Assembly: GCA_963835885.1 (NCBI GenBank)
Contig: CAWIHF010000024.1
Location: 77,288 to 141,287, forward strand
Source: Roseiarcus sp963835885
GTDB lineage: Bacteria > Pseudomonadota > Alphaproteobacteria > Rhizobiales > Beijerinckiaceae
Direction: 5' to 3'
DNA length: 64,000 nt
Numbering within the stretch: position 1 is the first letter of the stretch; each line of letters opens with the position of its first letter. Shown here piece after piece: positions 1-8,849 of the stretch. The notes under the pieces were generated by a model that saw only the letters and a list, made by a program, of their open reading frames with translations, searched no databases and was not told where the DNA came from. The translations under genes were made by a program, and so were the position numbers.

Positions 1-850
1 GAAATCCGGCGGCGAACATGTCGCCGGCCCCTGTCGTGTCGACGAGCTTGTCGACCGGAAAGGCCGGGACCTCCCAGGTCGCGTCTCCCTCGACCGCCAC
101 GCAGCCCTTGGCCGAGCGGGTCACGACGCCGAGCACGCCCTCGGCTCTCAGCGCGTCGAGCGCTTCGTCGAAATGCGGCGTCTGATAGAGCGACAGGAGT
201 TCGTCGGTGTTGGAGAAGATCGTGTTCACCGTCTTGGCTCGCATGAGGTCGATGAACTCGCCGCGGAACCGGTCGACGCAGAACGAATCCGACAGCGTCA
301 GCGCGACGCGCCTTCCCGCCTCCCGGGCGATGTCGCCCGCCTTCTGGAAGGCGGACTTCGCCGCCGGGCGGTCCCACATGTAGCCTTCGAGATAGACGAC
401 CTTGGCCGCGCGCACCAGCGCTTCGTCCACGTCGGGGGGCGAAAGATAGGTGCTCGCGCCGAGATAGGTGTTCATCGTCCGCTCGCCGTCGGGCGTCACA
501 TAGACAAAGCAGCGTCCGGTCGCCGGGCCGTGCTCGGCCGGATGCGTATCGAACCTCACTCCTGTCGAGCGGATGTCGGCGATGAAGGTCTCCCCCAGGG
601 GATCGCGCTTGACCTTGCCGATATAGGCGGCGGAGACGCCGAACGAGGCCACCCCGACGACGGTGTTGGCTGCCGAGCCGCCGGAGATCACGCGCGGATC
701 GACGCGGGCGGCGTAGAGCGCCTCGGCGCGGTCCTCGTCGATCAGGGTCATCGCGCCCTTCATCATGTCCTGGGCCTCGAGATAGGCGTCGTCGGCGTAA
801 GCCAGAATATCGACCAGCGAATTGCCCAAGCCCAAAACTTCGAGTGTCAC
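1..850 (-). CDS. PfkB-family carbohydrate/adenosine kinase (3' end outside window)
   Basis: Reading the minus strand from the GTG at 848-850 gives an uninterrupted frame that leaves the window at position 1. It starts VTLEVLGLGNSLVDI and has the ribokinase/PfkB motif SGGSAANTVVG, then DPLGETF and a TMNTYLGA segment. It ends in the anion-hole/catalytic-base signature DTTGAGDMFAAGF close to the window edge. The layout resembles bacterial adenosine kinase-like PfkB proteins of about 330 residues, so some 45-50 residues are missing. Members phosphorylate a nucleoside or sugar hydroxyl with ATP in the cytosol. The exact substrate cannot be told from sequence; adenosine is my first guess. No operon partner is visible upstream. 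Confidence 0.85.
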   Translation of the reverse strand, partial: MTLEVLGLGNSLVDILAYADDAYLEAQDMMKGAMTLIDEDRAEALYAARVDPRVISGGSAANTVVGVASFGVSAAYIGKVKRDPLGETFIADIRSTGVRFDTHPAEHGPATGRCFVYVTPDGERTMNTYLGASTYLSPPDVDEALVRAAKVVYLEGYMWDRPAAKSAFQKAGDIAREAGRRVALTLSDSFCVDRFRGEFIDLMRAKTVNTIFSNTDELLSLYQTPHFDEALDALRAEGVLGVVTRSAKGCVAVEGDATWEVPAFPVDKLVDTTGAGDMFAAGF

Positions 851-1197
851 GCTCTTTGCGCCCCGTTTTTAAGCCCAGGGCGCCATTGACACGCACCCCG
901 TTTTCCCTTCCGCTCCCGACAATCTGTCGGCGCCCCTTGATCGTGTCGCGGCTCGATGGTTGACCCGTGAGCTCCGCCCGCGGCCTCGCATCCGATGGCG
1001 CACGGTTCGTAGCCAGCGTGGTTCGCCGCGCCTTCACTGTCATGGACTTGCATCAACTCCTTGCCGGCCTTCGTGGCGTTGTCAAGCTTCGTTTCGCCAA
1101 GAATTGTAGGCAAGACTTCCCACGAAATCTGTATTGCTGGAAACGACGAGGCCGGCGCGCCGTGCTATGTTGCGCCGATCTTCGAGGAGTCCGCAAG
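851..1197. other. intergenic stretch without a recognised gene
   Basis: This 347-bp gap separates the divergent kinase and DUF1902 genes and should carry both promoters. Open frames crossing it have no recognisable family or ribosome-binding site. I see no convincing promoter or RNA structure. Confidence 0.4.
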
Positions 1198-1392
1198 ATG
1201 CGCGTCGCAGTCGTTAAAGCCGCTCATGATGATGATGCTGGCGTTTGGTACGTGGAGCACTCCGACGTCGAGGGTCTGCATGTCGAGGGAGAAACCTTTG
1301 AAGCGTTCTGCGGCAACGTCGCGGACGCCGTCGCCGATCTCGCCGAAGGCGCCGGCGACGTCCACGTTGCTGGCTTGCCGAAAGCCTATTGA
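1198..1392 (+). CDS. DUF1902 / HicB-like small protein
   Basis: A 64-residue product starting MRVAVVKAAHDDDAGVWYVE, with GLHVEGETFEAF in the middle. It follows the DUF1902 pattern, a HicB/RelB-like beta-alpha fold in which 'D...GVW...S..pGL..E..t.eal' is typical. GAGGAG lies 7 bases before the ATG, which is why I prefer this start over longer upstream frames. Such proteins are often antitoxins paired with a HicA-like toxin. No toxin-like frame is visible on either side, so it looks like an orphan or a stand-alone regulator. Function is inferred from family only. Confidence 0.65.
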   Translation: MRVAVVKAAHDDDAGVWYVEHSDVEGLHVEGETFEAFCGNVADAVADLAEGAGDVHVAGLPKAY

Positions 1393-1853
1393 CCGCCGCC
1401 CCTTCAGCGTTGGCCCAAGGAAGCCTCCCTAAGACTCCCCGCCGCCTTTATTGGGGCGGGGTCGTCGGCCTCGATGCGGCGGACGGCGAGTTGCATCGGG
1501 CGCTCATCGCCGTTCGCCGCGCGATTGGAGACCTGATTGGCCGCCGCCTCGAGCTTGGTGGTGCGACGGCTGTGGCCGTCCGCGGCCCTTGCCCGGGAAT
1601 TTTCCCAGAGCCGACGCGGTTCGCCTCGGGCTGCGCCGCAAGGCGCGTCCCGGCCCGGTTTGAAAGGGCTCAGCCAAACCTCGCCAGCCTGTGCCCCAAT
1701 CGCCCGGCGTTTCTCCCGACGCTTCGACAGGCAAAACGGGAGAAGGGAGGCGTGCGCAGAGGCTTGGCTTCGACCCGACTTCCCTCGATTCGCGCCGGCG
1801 CGTGAACCGGCGTATTTTCGTCCTGCCGCGGCGACGACGTGGGGGAAGCGGTC
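1393..1853. other. intergenic stretch with a GC-rich hairpin
   Basis: No gene recognised. Around 1436-1460 a CCCCGCC arm faces a GGCGGGG arm across an A/T-containing loop. This could end transcription of the DUF1902 gene, but it lacks a T tract. Long frames on both strands here are GC-driven shadows. Confidence 0.3.
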
Positions 1854-4421
1854 ATGGGCCGGGGGACATACGCGCTTTGGGTCATTCGGATTCTCTTCGC
1901 CTGCCGGGTGAGCCTGCTCAGCGTGGTCGCTGGAACCCTCCTGTTCCTCATGTCGACCCAGGCGCGCGATCTTTTCGCCGACGTCACGTTCGGCTTGTTG
2001 CCGATGCGCCCCGAGGCCTGGGGCCATTGGCTGTGGTTCTTCGCCTGCCTTGTGTTCATTTGGGCGTTCCCTGTCCACTACGCGGCCAGGCGAATGCTCT
2101 ATACGGACGACTGGATGTTTCCGTGCCGGGTCCGTGCGGAGATCGATCCGCTTCAGGCGGCCGCGGTCAGGCGGGATCTGAAACAGCCGCTCGCACGGAT
2201 CCCGCGCCTGCTCGCTGCGGTTCCCTTCGTCGCGGTCCTGGTCGGGCTCTGGAAGGCGCACGCCGTCGTCGCGGAGACCATGGCGCTCGAACCGGCGCGG
2301 AGGGCATCCTCACAGATCCTCGTTCTCGCCGGACTGGACATCGTCATTGGCGTCGCGTTTCTCGCCTTCCTGTGGTCGCGACGCACCCTGACCCGCAGGA
2401 TGTCGAACGATGCCGGCACGGCGCTGGCGATCGCCTATATCGTCGTCATCAGCACTCTGTTTGTCACGTCCGTCGCAAAACCCTTCTTTCCCGCCGACGT
2501 CGCGCCACGGGCCGCCACCGTGCCGCTCTTGATGGGCGGCTTCGTCTTTCTCGGGACGTACCTCGCCTGGCTTGCCCACCGGTTCTGCGTGCCGGTCCTG
2601 GCGATCTCGGTCTTCGTGGCCCTGGGCATGACGGCCCTGAACGCGCATTTCAACGATGTTCGCACGTTGCCCAGCGCCTCCGACGATTTCAGCAAGAGGC
2701 AGATCGACATCGGCGAGGCGGTCGACAAGTGGAAAGCCGCCAACTGCGACGCCAGCGGCTGTCCGCCAGCCGTGATCGTCGCCGCGGAGGGCGGCGCGAG
2801 CCGCGCGGCCTTCGCAGCCGCGACCGCCGTCGGCGAACTCATCGACGAGGCGAAAGACCTGCCAGACGCGAAGGACCGGGCGATCGCGCCGGCGCGGCGC
2901 ATTTTTGCGATTTCCGGGGTGTCGGGCGGCTCGTTCGGCGCCGCGACCATCCGGACCGCCCTGGCCAACTCGCTCGTGCGCGGTCAGTCGGCTCCGCCAT
3001 GTCTCAGGGCGCCGCCGGGGTGGTTCGGCGCCGCGACCAGCGACGTGAGGGCGAGCTGGAGGGCCTGCCTGCAGGCGCTCGTGTCGGGCGATTATCTTTC
3101 GCCCGCCTTCGTCGGCCTCGCCTTCCGCGACAATTTCTCGCCTCCGAACCCCTGGTCCGGCGGCTCCCTCCTGTTTTCCGACGACCGCGCGGCGTTGGTC
3201 GAGGAAGCCTGGGAACGCCATTACGATCAGGTCGTCAGGGGCGAGATTCCGGGATTCTTCGGGCAGCTTTACCAGGATCTCGCCGCTCCCAAGGGACCGG
3301 ATTCGGGGCTTCGCAGCCGCTTCGGCTTCCTGCCCGACAAGCTTGCCAAGCTCGATGGCGCCTGGCTGCCGCTGCTGCTGCTCAACGGGACCTCGGTCGC
3401 CACCGGGACGCGGGTCATCGCCTCGGACCTGATCTCGACTCGCGCGGCGCCCGGCGGCGACGGGCATGCTCCGGGAAGATTCTCGCTCTATCCGGCAGCC
3501 TTCGACGTCTTCGAGATGCTGTCGAAGCCGTGCGCCAAGGGTGAGGTCGCGGGCCAGTCGTGCAAGACGGCGCACGTCGGGATGGCCGACGCGCCGAATT
3601 CGCGTCAGGGGGCCGACATCAGGCTGTCGACGGCCGCCATGCTCTCGGCCCGCTTCCCGATCATTTCGCCGGCCGGAATCCTTCGTGCTGAGGGCGACGG
3701 CAAAACGGGCGACCGTATCGTCGACGGCGGCTATTTCGAGAACGCTGGTCTCACCACCGCGATGGACGTGGCGAGGGAGGTTCGCCGCCTGGGCGTCGTC
3801 CCGGTCGTGCTCTGGGTGCAGAACGGGCCACGCACCGATGCGGGCGATCCCGTTTCGCCCGACACGCCGCCGCCCTCGGCGACGGCCGATTCCCTGGTTC
3901 CGCCGCGCGGCGCGGGCACTCCGGAACTGGACGGCGCGGATCCCTCCGCGTTGGAACGGGTCTTCGGCGTCGTCGTCACGCCGGTCGTCGCGCTGTCGGT
4001 GACCCGCGACGGGCATGGCTCCGAGGAGGCGGCCGACGCGCAACGCGAGCTTTGGCTCCTGAACCGAGACGTCGAGCCGGCGGACCCGAAAGAAATCGGG
4101 TCGAGCTATTTCAAGTTCGGCATGTTCGAGAACCCAAAATTCAAGCCGGACGCCGGGCCCATCAGGGACGCGTGCGCCGGGCTCGCGACGAGGTGGCGCG
4201 TCGGCGTCGACCAGATGAGCGAAGTGTCGATGAGCTGGTGGCTCTCCCAGTCGGTGCAGGCGGAGCTCGATTCCCAGATCTGCGACCTGCGCAACCAGCG
4301 GACGTTGGCCGATCTCGCAAAGCGCCTGTCTCAGCACTGCCCGGTCAAGCCGCGCGACCCGTCGAACGGGGAACCGGAACCGACCCTGCCGGAAGGATCG
4401 TCGCATCTGTGCCAGGAGTGA
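1854..4421 (+). CDS. membrane-anchored patatin-like phospholipase
   Basis: About 855 residues. The first ~280 contain several hydrophobic segments (near residues 10-35, 55-75, 120-135, 155-175, 190-205, 225-270), indicating a multi-pass membrane anchor. The rest is a patatin-like hydrolase. The nucleophile elbow GVSGGSFG lies near residue 355 (nucleotide ~2917) and the dyad aspartate motif VDGGYFENAG near residue 623 (nucleotide ~3720). Together they supply the Ser-Asp dyad of patatin lipid acyl hydrolases. I chose the ATG at 1854 because GGGGGAAG lies 5-6 bases upstream; a GTG at 1839 is in frame. The substrate is probably a membrane lipid. No operon partner: both neighbouring genes are separate units. 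Confidence 0.85.
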   Translation: MGRGTYALWVIRILFACRVSLLSVVAGTLLFLMSTQARDLFADVTFGLLPMRPEAWGHWLWFFACLVFIWAFPVHYAARRMLYTDDWMFPCRVRAEIDPLQAAAVRRDLKQPLARIPRLLAAVPFVAVLVGLWKAHAVVAETMALEPARRASSQILVLAGLDIVIGVAFLAFLWSRRTLTRRMSNDAGTALAIAYIVVISTLFVTSVAKPFFPADVAPRAATVPLLMGGFVFLGTYLAWLAHRFCVPVLAISVFVALGMTALNAHFNDVRTLPSASDDFSKRQIDIGEAVDKWKAANCDASGCPPAVIVAAEGGASRAAFAAATAVGELIDEAKDLPDAKDRAIAPARRIFAISGVSGGSFGAATIRTALANSLVRGQSAPPCLRAPPGWFGAATSDVRASWRACLQALVSGDYLSPAFVGLAFRDNFSPPNPWSGGSLLFSDDRAALVEEAWERHYDQVVRGEIPGFFGQLYQDLAAPKGPDSGLRSRFGFLPDKLAKLDGAWLPLLLLNGTSVATGTRVIASDLISTRAAPGGDGHAPGRFSLYPAAFDVFEMLSKPCAKGEVAGQSCKTAHVGMADAPNSRQGADIRLSTAAMLSARFPIISPAGILRAEGDGKTGDRIVDGGYFENAGLTTAMDVAREVRRLGVVPVVLWVQNGPRTDAGDPVSPDTPPPSATADSLVPPRGAGTPELDGADPSALERVFGVVVTPVVALSVTRDGHGSEEAADAQRELWLLNRDVEPADPKEIGSSYFKFGMFENPKFKPDAGPIRDACAGLATRWRVGVDQMSEVSMSWWLSQSVQAELDSQICDLRNQRTLADLAKRLSQHCPVKPRDPSNGEPEPTLPEGSSHLCQE

Positions 4422-4435
4422 TCATCCCGCTCGCG

Positions 4436-5785
4436 TCAGTCGAGCAATGTGCGAAAATAATCGTTCAGCAACCGCTCGCCCGGATCGAACGTCTTGCGCG
4501 CTTCGGCGAATGCCGTCAGCCGGTCGCCGTACGCTTTCCGCACGATCGCCGGCGTCAGGCCAAAAGTCTGGTTGAGCAGCGGAGTCCCACTGCGGTCGCT
4601 GCAAAATTGATTGTAGGCCTCGAGGAAGGGCTTCCAACCGGGATTGCCGGTCGACACCGGGTCGATCGTCATCACGGTCCCGTCGTACGAATAAGACAAG
4701 AGCGAGTTTTGATCCTGCGCGATACGGTAGCCGACATAGGCGAGATTTGATCGGTAGCCGACCCGATCGTGATAGTCGCGGATGAACGTGCAGAACTCGG
4801 AAAAGACTTTTGGAAATTCTGCTTCGGGGAACGCGAACAGGCTGAACGTGTAGCGGCTGTCATTGGAGACAGGCGGGTAGTCGATGATCTGGTCGGGCGG
4901 AAGCGTGTAATCCGAACGCACCAGGTTCTCGAGCTTGAAGCGCAGGATAGCGCCGAAACCGTCGATCACTTCGTAGCGGACGGCCGGAATCGGAACGCTC
5001 GCCTCGATGTCGTGGCCGAACCGGGGACCCGCAGTGCCCCACAAGTAGTTGCGCAGGATCCAGGCTGAACGATTGGGGCTGCCGACGGCGGTCGGGTTGT
5101 GGCGGCGGAATTCGACGGTGATCTTGTCGGCGAATGGGAACGCATACCAGAACATCAACTCGCCGCGCGCTTTGAGCAAATCCAGTTGCGTCACGAACTC
5201 GGCGAGCGAAAAGGTCTCGTGATAGACCGCCATCGGAGTGAGCGGGCGGATTCGATAGGTCACCTCATAGACGATTCCGAACAGGCCATAGCTCGACCGC
5301 ACCTGCTGCATCAGCTCCGGCTGGGCTTCGGTGACCTCGATGCGCTCGCCGTTCGGCAAGACGAGCTTGACGCCGATCACGTAGGACCCGACCTGGCCGA
5401 ATTCGCCTTCGAACGAGGCGTCCTTGGTGCCGGCGCAGGCCGCGCTTCCCGCGGTTAGGCTGCCGATCTCGGTGTTGACGTAGAACTGCAGGTTGCGTTT
5501 CTCGAGTTCGCGCGCCATGTCGATGTGCCGCGCGCCGGCCTCGACCGTGATCGTATCCGGCCCGATCGAGAGGATGCGGTTCATCTTCATCCGGATCAGC
5601 GTGCCGCCGTCAGCGACCCCGCACGGCGAGGTGGAATGGTTCGAGCCGACCGCGCGCACCGGCGCCGGATATTTCGCCGCATCCTTCATCACCGCGACGA
5701 TGTCGTCGACGGAGTTGGCGTCGACGATCACTTTCGGATGCGACACGACGTCGCCGAACCAATTGGTGACTTCCAGATCGGGCAT
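4436..5785 (-). CDS. FAD-binding (VAO-type) oxidoreductase, aldonolactone-oxidase-like
   Basis: A 449-residue protein beginning MPDLEVTNWFGDVVSHP. The N-terminal half is a FAD_binding_4 (PCMH) domain with VRAVGSNHSTS, in the position of the 'R..G.GHS' flavin-binding segment, and IGSLTAGSAACAGTKD. The C-terminal end has the FDPGERLLNDYF pattern seen at the end of gulono/arabinono-1,4-lactone oxidases. Start choice: CCAGGAGGCGAG sits just before the ATG at 5783-5785, so the longer frame upstream is ignored. It is the last gene of the minus-strand sugar operon, 126 bp after the ATPase gene. It probably oxidises the imported sugar or its lactone; the substrate is inferred from context. Confidence 0.8.
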   Translation of the reverse strand: MPDLEVTNWFGDVVSHPKVIVDANSVDDIVAVMKDAAKYPAPVRAVGSNHSTSPCGVADGGTLIRMKMNRILSIGPDTITVEAGARHIDMARELEKRNLQFYVNTEIGSLTAGSAACAGTKDASFEGEFGQVGSYVIGVKLVLPNGERIEVTEAQPELMQQVRSSYGLFGIVYEVTYRIRPLTPMAVYHETFSLAEFVTQLDLLKARGELMFWYAFPFADKITVEFRRHNPTAVGSPNRSAWILRNYLWGTAGPRFGHDIEASVPIPAVRYEVIDGFGAILRFKLENLVRSDYTLPPDQIIDYPPVSNDSRYTFSLFAFPEAEFPKVFSEFCTFIRDYHDRVGYRSNLAYVGYRIAQDQNSLLSYSYDGTVMTIDPVSTGNPGWKPFLEAYNQFCSDRSGTPLLNQTFGLTPAIVRKAYGDRLTAFAEARKTFDPGERLLNDYFRTLLD

Positions 5786-5911
5786 CGGCTCGCCTCCTGG
5801 GGTTCGCGGTTGGCGAAGCCGGTTTCGCCTCCCGAACGGCAAGACCTGCGGTTCCGGGCGTCACCATACCCCACTTTGCGGCAGAGGAGAGCCCCGGTCG
5901 CCCGCTGAGCC

Positions 5912-6676
5912 TCACTGCTGCTCGCGCCACACGCCTTCGCGGGCCGACCTGTATTCGTGGACGACCCGGTCGGTCAGCTCCTGGACGGAGGTTTCGGACG
6001 TGCGCTTGTCGAATGCGATCACCCCTCCTTCGACGAGATTGATGCGGTCGCAGACGTCGAAGATCTGCGCGTAGTTGTGGGCGATGATGATCATCGCGAT
6101 CTTGCCGCCCTCCTTCAGCCGCTGGATCAGGTCGAGGATCAGCGCCAATTCCTTTGCGCCCATCGCCGCGGTCGGTTCGTCGAGCAGGAGCACTTTGGCC
6201 TCCTGGAAGACCGAGCGCGCGATGGCGACGGCCTGACGCTGCCCGCCCGACAGCTTGGCGACGTCGACATCGACGGAGGGGACCCTGACCCGCATGCTCT
6301 CGAGCATCTCGATCGCCCGCCGGCGCATCTGTCGCTCATCGAGAATTCCCAAAACGCCGCCGAACACCGGCTCGCGCTGAAGGAACATGTTGCGGTAGAC
6401 GTTGAGCTCATTGACCAAAGCCAGGTCCTGGTAGACCACCTCGATGCCGAGCGAGCGCGCATGGCTGACAGAGCGGAACTGAACGGGTCTGCCCTCGAAG
6501 AAGAGCTGCCCTACGCTCGGCTGGTAGTAACCGGTGAAGATCTTCATCAGGGTCGATTTGCCGGCGCCGTTGTCTCCAAGGAGTCCCAGCACCTCGCCGC
6601 GGCAGAGCCGCAGATTGACGTCTCTCAGCGCGGTGATCCGTCCGAAGGATTTGCCGACGTGCTCGGCGCGAAGCAC
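5912..6676 (-). CDS. sugar ABC transporter ATP-binding protein
   Basis: A single ABC cassette of 254 residues. Walker A is GDNGAGKSTLMK, the signature LSGGQRQAVAIAR, Walker B VLLLDEPTAAMG, and the switch histidine is in IIIAHNYAQ. It is closest in style to the one-domain FrcA/RbsA-like ATPases of carbohydrate (CUT2) importers. The annotated frame opens at a GTG (6674-6676) with a poor ribosome-binding site. An ATG overlapping the permease stop codon (TGATG, 6702) lies in a different frame and would add about eight residues if one base near 6675 were an error, so the true start is uncertain. It works with the adjacent permease and binding protein. Confidence 0.88.
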   Translation of the reverse strand: MLRAEHVGKSFGRITALRDVNLRLCRGEVLGLLGDNGAGKSTLMKIFTGYYQPSVGQLFFEGRPVQFRSVSHARSLGIEVVYQDLALVNELNVYRNMFLQREPVFGGVLGILDERQMRRRAIEMLESMRVRVPSVDVDVAKLSGGQRQAVAIARSVFQEAKVLLLDEPTAAMGAKELALILDLIQRLKEGGKIAMIIIAHNYAQIFDVCDRINLVEGGVIAFDKRTSETSVQELTDRVVHEYRSAREGVWREQQ

Positions 6677-6700
6677 TTCTGGCCCGATCGAACTCCGGCA

Positions 6701-7736
6701 TCACCCGCCTCCCCGTTCGCGCCAACGCGTCATGTGGACGTTGACCGCCATCGTCACAAGGATGGCGCCGCCGAGGATCATGTCGAACGTGAAGGCGCTC
6801 ACCCCGTTGAGGGTGAAGCCGTCCTTGAGGATTCCGAGCACCAGGGCGCCGATGAAGGCGCCGATCAGGGTCCCCGAGCCGCCGGTCAGCAGAGTGCCGC
6901 CGATTACCGCCGCGGCGATCGCGGCGAAGGTGATCTCGGACCCTCCCGCGAGCGGATCAATCGACCCGATGCGGAACGCGTCGATGACGCCGGCGAAGCC
7001 TGCGAGAACGCTGCACAGCACGAAATTGCGCACCTTGATGCTGCGCACCCTGATTCCGACTTCTTCCGCGGCGACCGAGATTCCCGCCCGTGGCGATGGT
7101 GTGCAGCCCGAAGCGGGTTCGGTTCAGGACGAACTGCAAGACGATCGCGATCGCCAGCGACCAGACCAGCCTGGCCCAAACATTGCCCCCGAAAACGGCA
7201 GTGAAAGCGGCGGCTGCATTGGGCTGAACCGGAAAGCCCCCGGAAATCGTCAGGGTCAGGCCGTTGACCAGGAACATCGTGCCGAGCGTCGTGACGAAAG
7301 ACGGCACGCTGATGAGAGTGGTGACGGCTCCGTTGATCAGGCCGACGAATCCCGCCGCCATCAACGCCAGGACAAGGGCGGTGCCTGCCGGCAGCCCGGA
7401 CTCCGCCGCGAAGTACATGACGAACGGCGTCAGCGCATAGACCATGCCCACCGACAGATCGAGCTCGCCGCAGACGAGCACCATCACCTCGCCGGCGGCG
7501 ATGATCGCGGTGGTCGCCGTGTAGTCGACCAGGTTTTCGATATTGGAGAGCGACAGAAAGGCCGGATTGGTCGACTGGAAATAGGCGGCAAGCAGGGCCC
7601 CGGCGAGAAGGATGCTCACCTCGCGCCACCGGAGCACGATCTCGCCGGCCCGACGCAGAAGTGTGAAGCGCCGTTCGCTCAAGGGATGCGGGCCGGCCGC
7701 GCCGCCGCCGCCAGCGGTGTCCGCTCCGTCCCGCAT
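6701..7736 (-). pseudogene. sugar ABC transporter permease, one-base frameshift
   Basis: Two overlapping frames make one CUT2-type (RbsC/FrcB-like) inner-membrane permease. The N-terminal part starts at the ATG 7734-7736 and runs through GEVMVLVCGELDLSVGMVYA and FVTTLGTMFLVNG to HTIATGGN. The C-terminal part then continues in another frame with AAEEVGIRVRSIKVRNF and ends RWRERGGG. Removing one G of the GG pair at 7075-7076 (minus-strand CTCGGTC) joins them as GGNLVAAEEVGIRV, the expected family text. Everything on both sides is well preserved, so this is either a very recent mutation or an assembly error. If real, sugar uptake by this system is lost. About 344 residues when corrected. Confidence 0.85.
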
Positions 7737-7751
7737 CGCCGCAGTCGCTCG

Positions 7752-8849
7752 TCAGGCGCTGACGATCGGACCTGACCTTGGAATGACCGCTTCGGTCGAC
7801 GAGCTGCCCTCGTAGCGGCTCTTGGTCTTCAGGTAGGGCTCGACGCTGCTCTTGGTGACGAACTTCAGTCCGGTGTTGATCTCGGCAGGACCGACAAGAC
7901 CGCCGGAGTACTTGAACATCGCCATTTCCATGAGGGTGTAGAAGCCCTGCAGGTAGGGCTGCTGGTCGATGGTGAAGTCGAGATTGCCGCTGTTGATGGC
8001 GTCGAGCGTGCCGGGAAGCAGATCGAAGCCGCCTGCGTGCACGCCTTTGGCGGCAAGCCCGTACTTCTCGATCGTCTTGCCCACGGCCATCGTGCTGCCC
8101 GCGTCGACCGCGAACATGCCCTTCACGTCTTTGTGTCCGACGTAATAAGCGTCGACCCGCGAGACTTCCTCGTTGACCGTAGGGCCGGTGGCGACCTCGG
8201 CAAGCTCGATCTTGGCGCCCGACGCCTTGATGGCCTCCTTGGCGCCGTCGAGCCGCGGCTGAATATTGAGCTGGCCGGGCGTGGCGATGAAGCCGACGAC
8301 CGGGCCCTCCTTCACCAGTTCGACAATGCGACGGCCGAGCGCCTGGCCGGAAGCGTATAGGTCCTGCCCAATGTAGGCGAGGCGATCGTTGCCTTTTGCG
8401 TCGGCGTTGTAGGAGAACACCGGGATTCCGGCTTCGAGCGCCTTTTTGGTGGGCTCATTGAAGGCATGCTCGTCGACCAGCGCGATCGCGATGCCATCCG
8501 CCTTCGCGGTGATCGCCGTGTTCATGGCGTTGACCATCTGGGATGCGACCGATGTCTCCGACCCGGTCCACTGATAGCTGCAGCCAAAAGCGGCGCAGGC
8601 GTCGGCGATGCCGTATTGCGTCGGCACGAAGAATGGATTCGTGGTCACGTGATTGACGAACACGAATTTCCACTCCGGATGCTTCGGCAACCCGCCCGAC
8701 TCGCCAGCCGCCAAGGCTGAATCGCCCCGGCCGAGAGCAGAGAGCGCGAGCATGGCGGCGCCCGAACTCAAGCCGCCGCGGAAAAGACTGCGGCGCGACA
8801 GGATCGACGACAGCCGATCCCGCTCGTTGACTTCGCTTTTCTCAATCAT
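7752..8849 (-). CDS. periplasmic sugar-binding protein of ABC transporter, Tat-exported
   Basis: 365 residues. The N-terminus carries a twin-arginine signal (SRRSLFRGG, then a hydrophobic stretch to ALAAGES) rather than a plain Sec signal, suggesting export after folding. The mature part is a periplasmic-binding-protein type 1 (peripla_BP_4) fold, with FVNHVTTNPFFVPTQYG, a GIAIALVDEH strand and GGFDLLPGTLDAI. The ATG at 8847-8849 is preceded by AAGGAGG with ideal spacing, so the longer upstream frame is rejected. It overlaps the galM stop by four bases (ATGA) and is followed closely by the permease. It captures the operon's sugar, probably an aldose given the mutarotase neighbour. Confidence 0.9.
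   Translation of the reverse strand: MIEKSEVNERDRLSSILSRRSLFRGGLSSGAAMLALSALGRGDSALAAGESGGLPKHPEWKFVFVNHVTTNPFFVPTQYGIADACAAFGCSYQWTGSETSVASQMVNAMNTAITAKADGIAIALVDEHAFNEPTKKALEAGIPVFSYNADAKGNDRLAYIGQDLYASGQALGRRIVELVKEGPVVGFIATPGQLNIQPRLDGAKEAIKASGAKIELAEVATGPTVNEEVSRVDAYYVGHKDVKGMFAVDAGSTMAVGKTIEKYGLAAKGVHAGGFDLLPGTLDAINSGNLDFTIDQQPYLQGFYTLMEMAMFKYSGGLVGPAEINTGLKFVTKSSVEPYLKTKSRYEGSSSTEAVIPRSGPIVSA

Noticed and set aside
1404..2261. 285-residue minus-strand frame upstream of the patatin gene
   Set aside because: Arg-rich composition, no motif, overlaps the start of a well-supported gene.
2310..4406. 698-residue open frame on the minus strand opposite the patatin gene
   Set aside because: Arg/Gly-rich shadow of a GC-rich coding region; the plus-strand patatin has the motifs and a ribosome-binding site.
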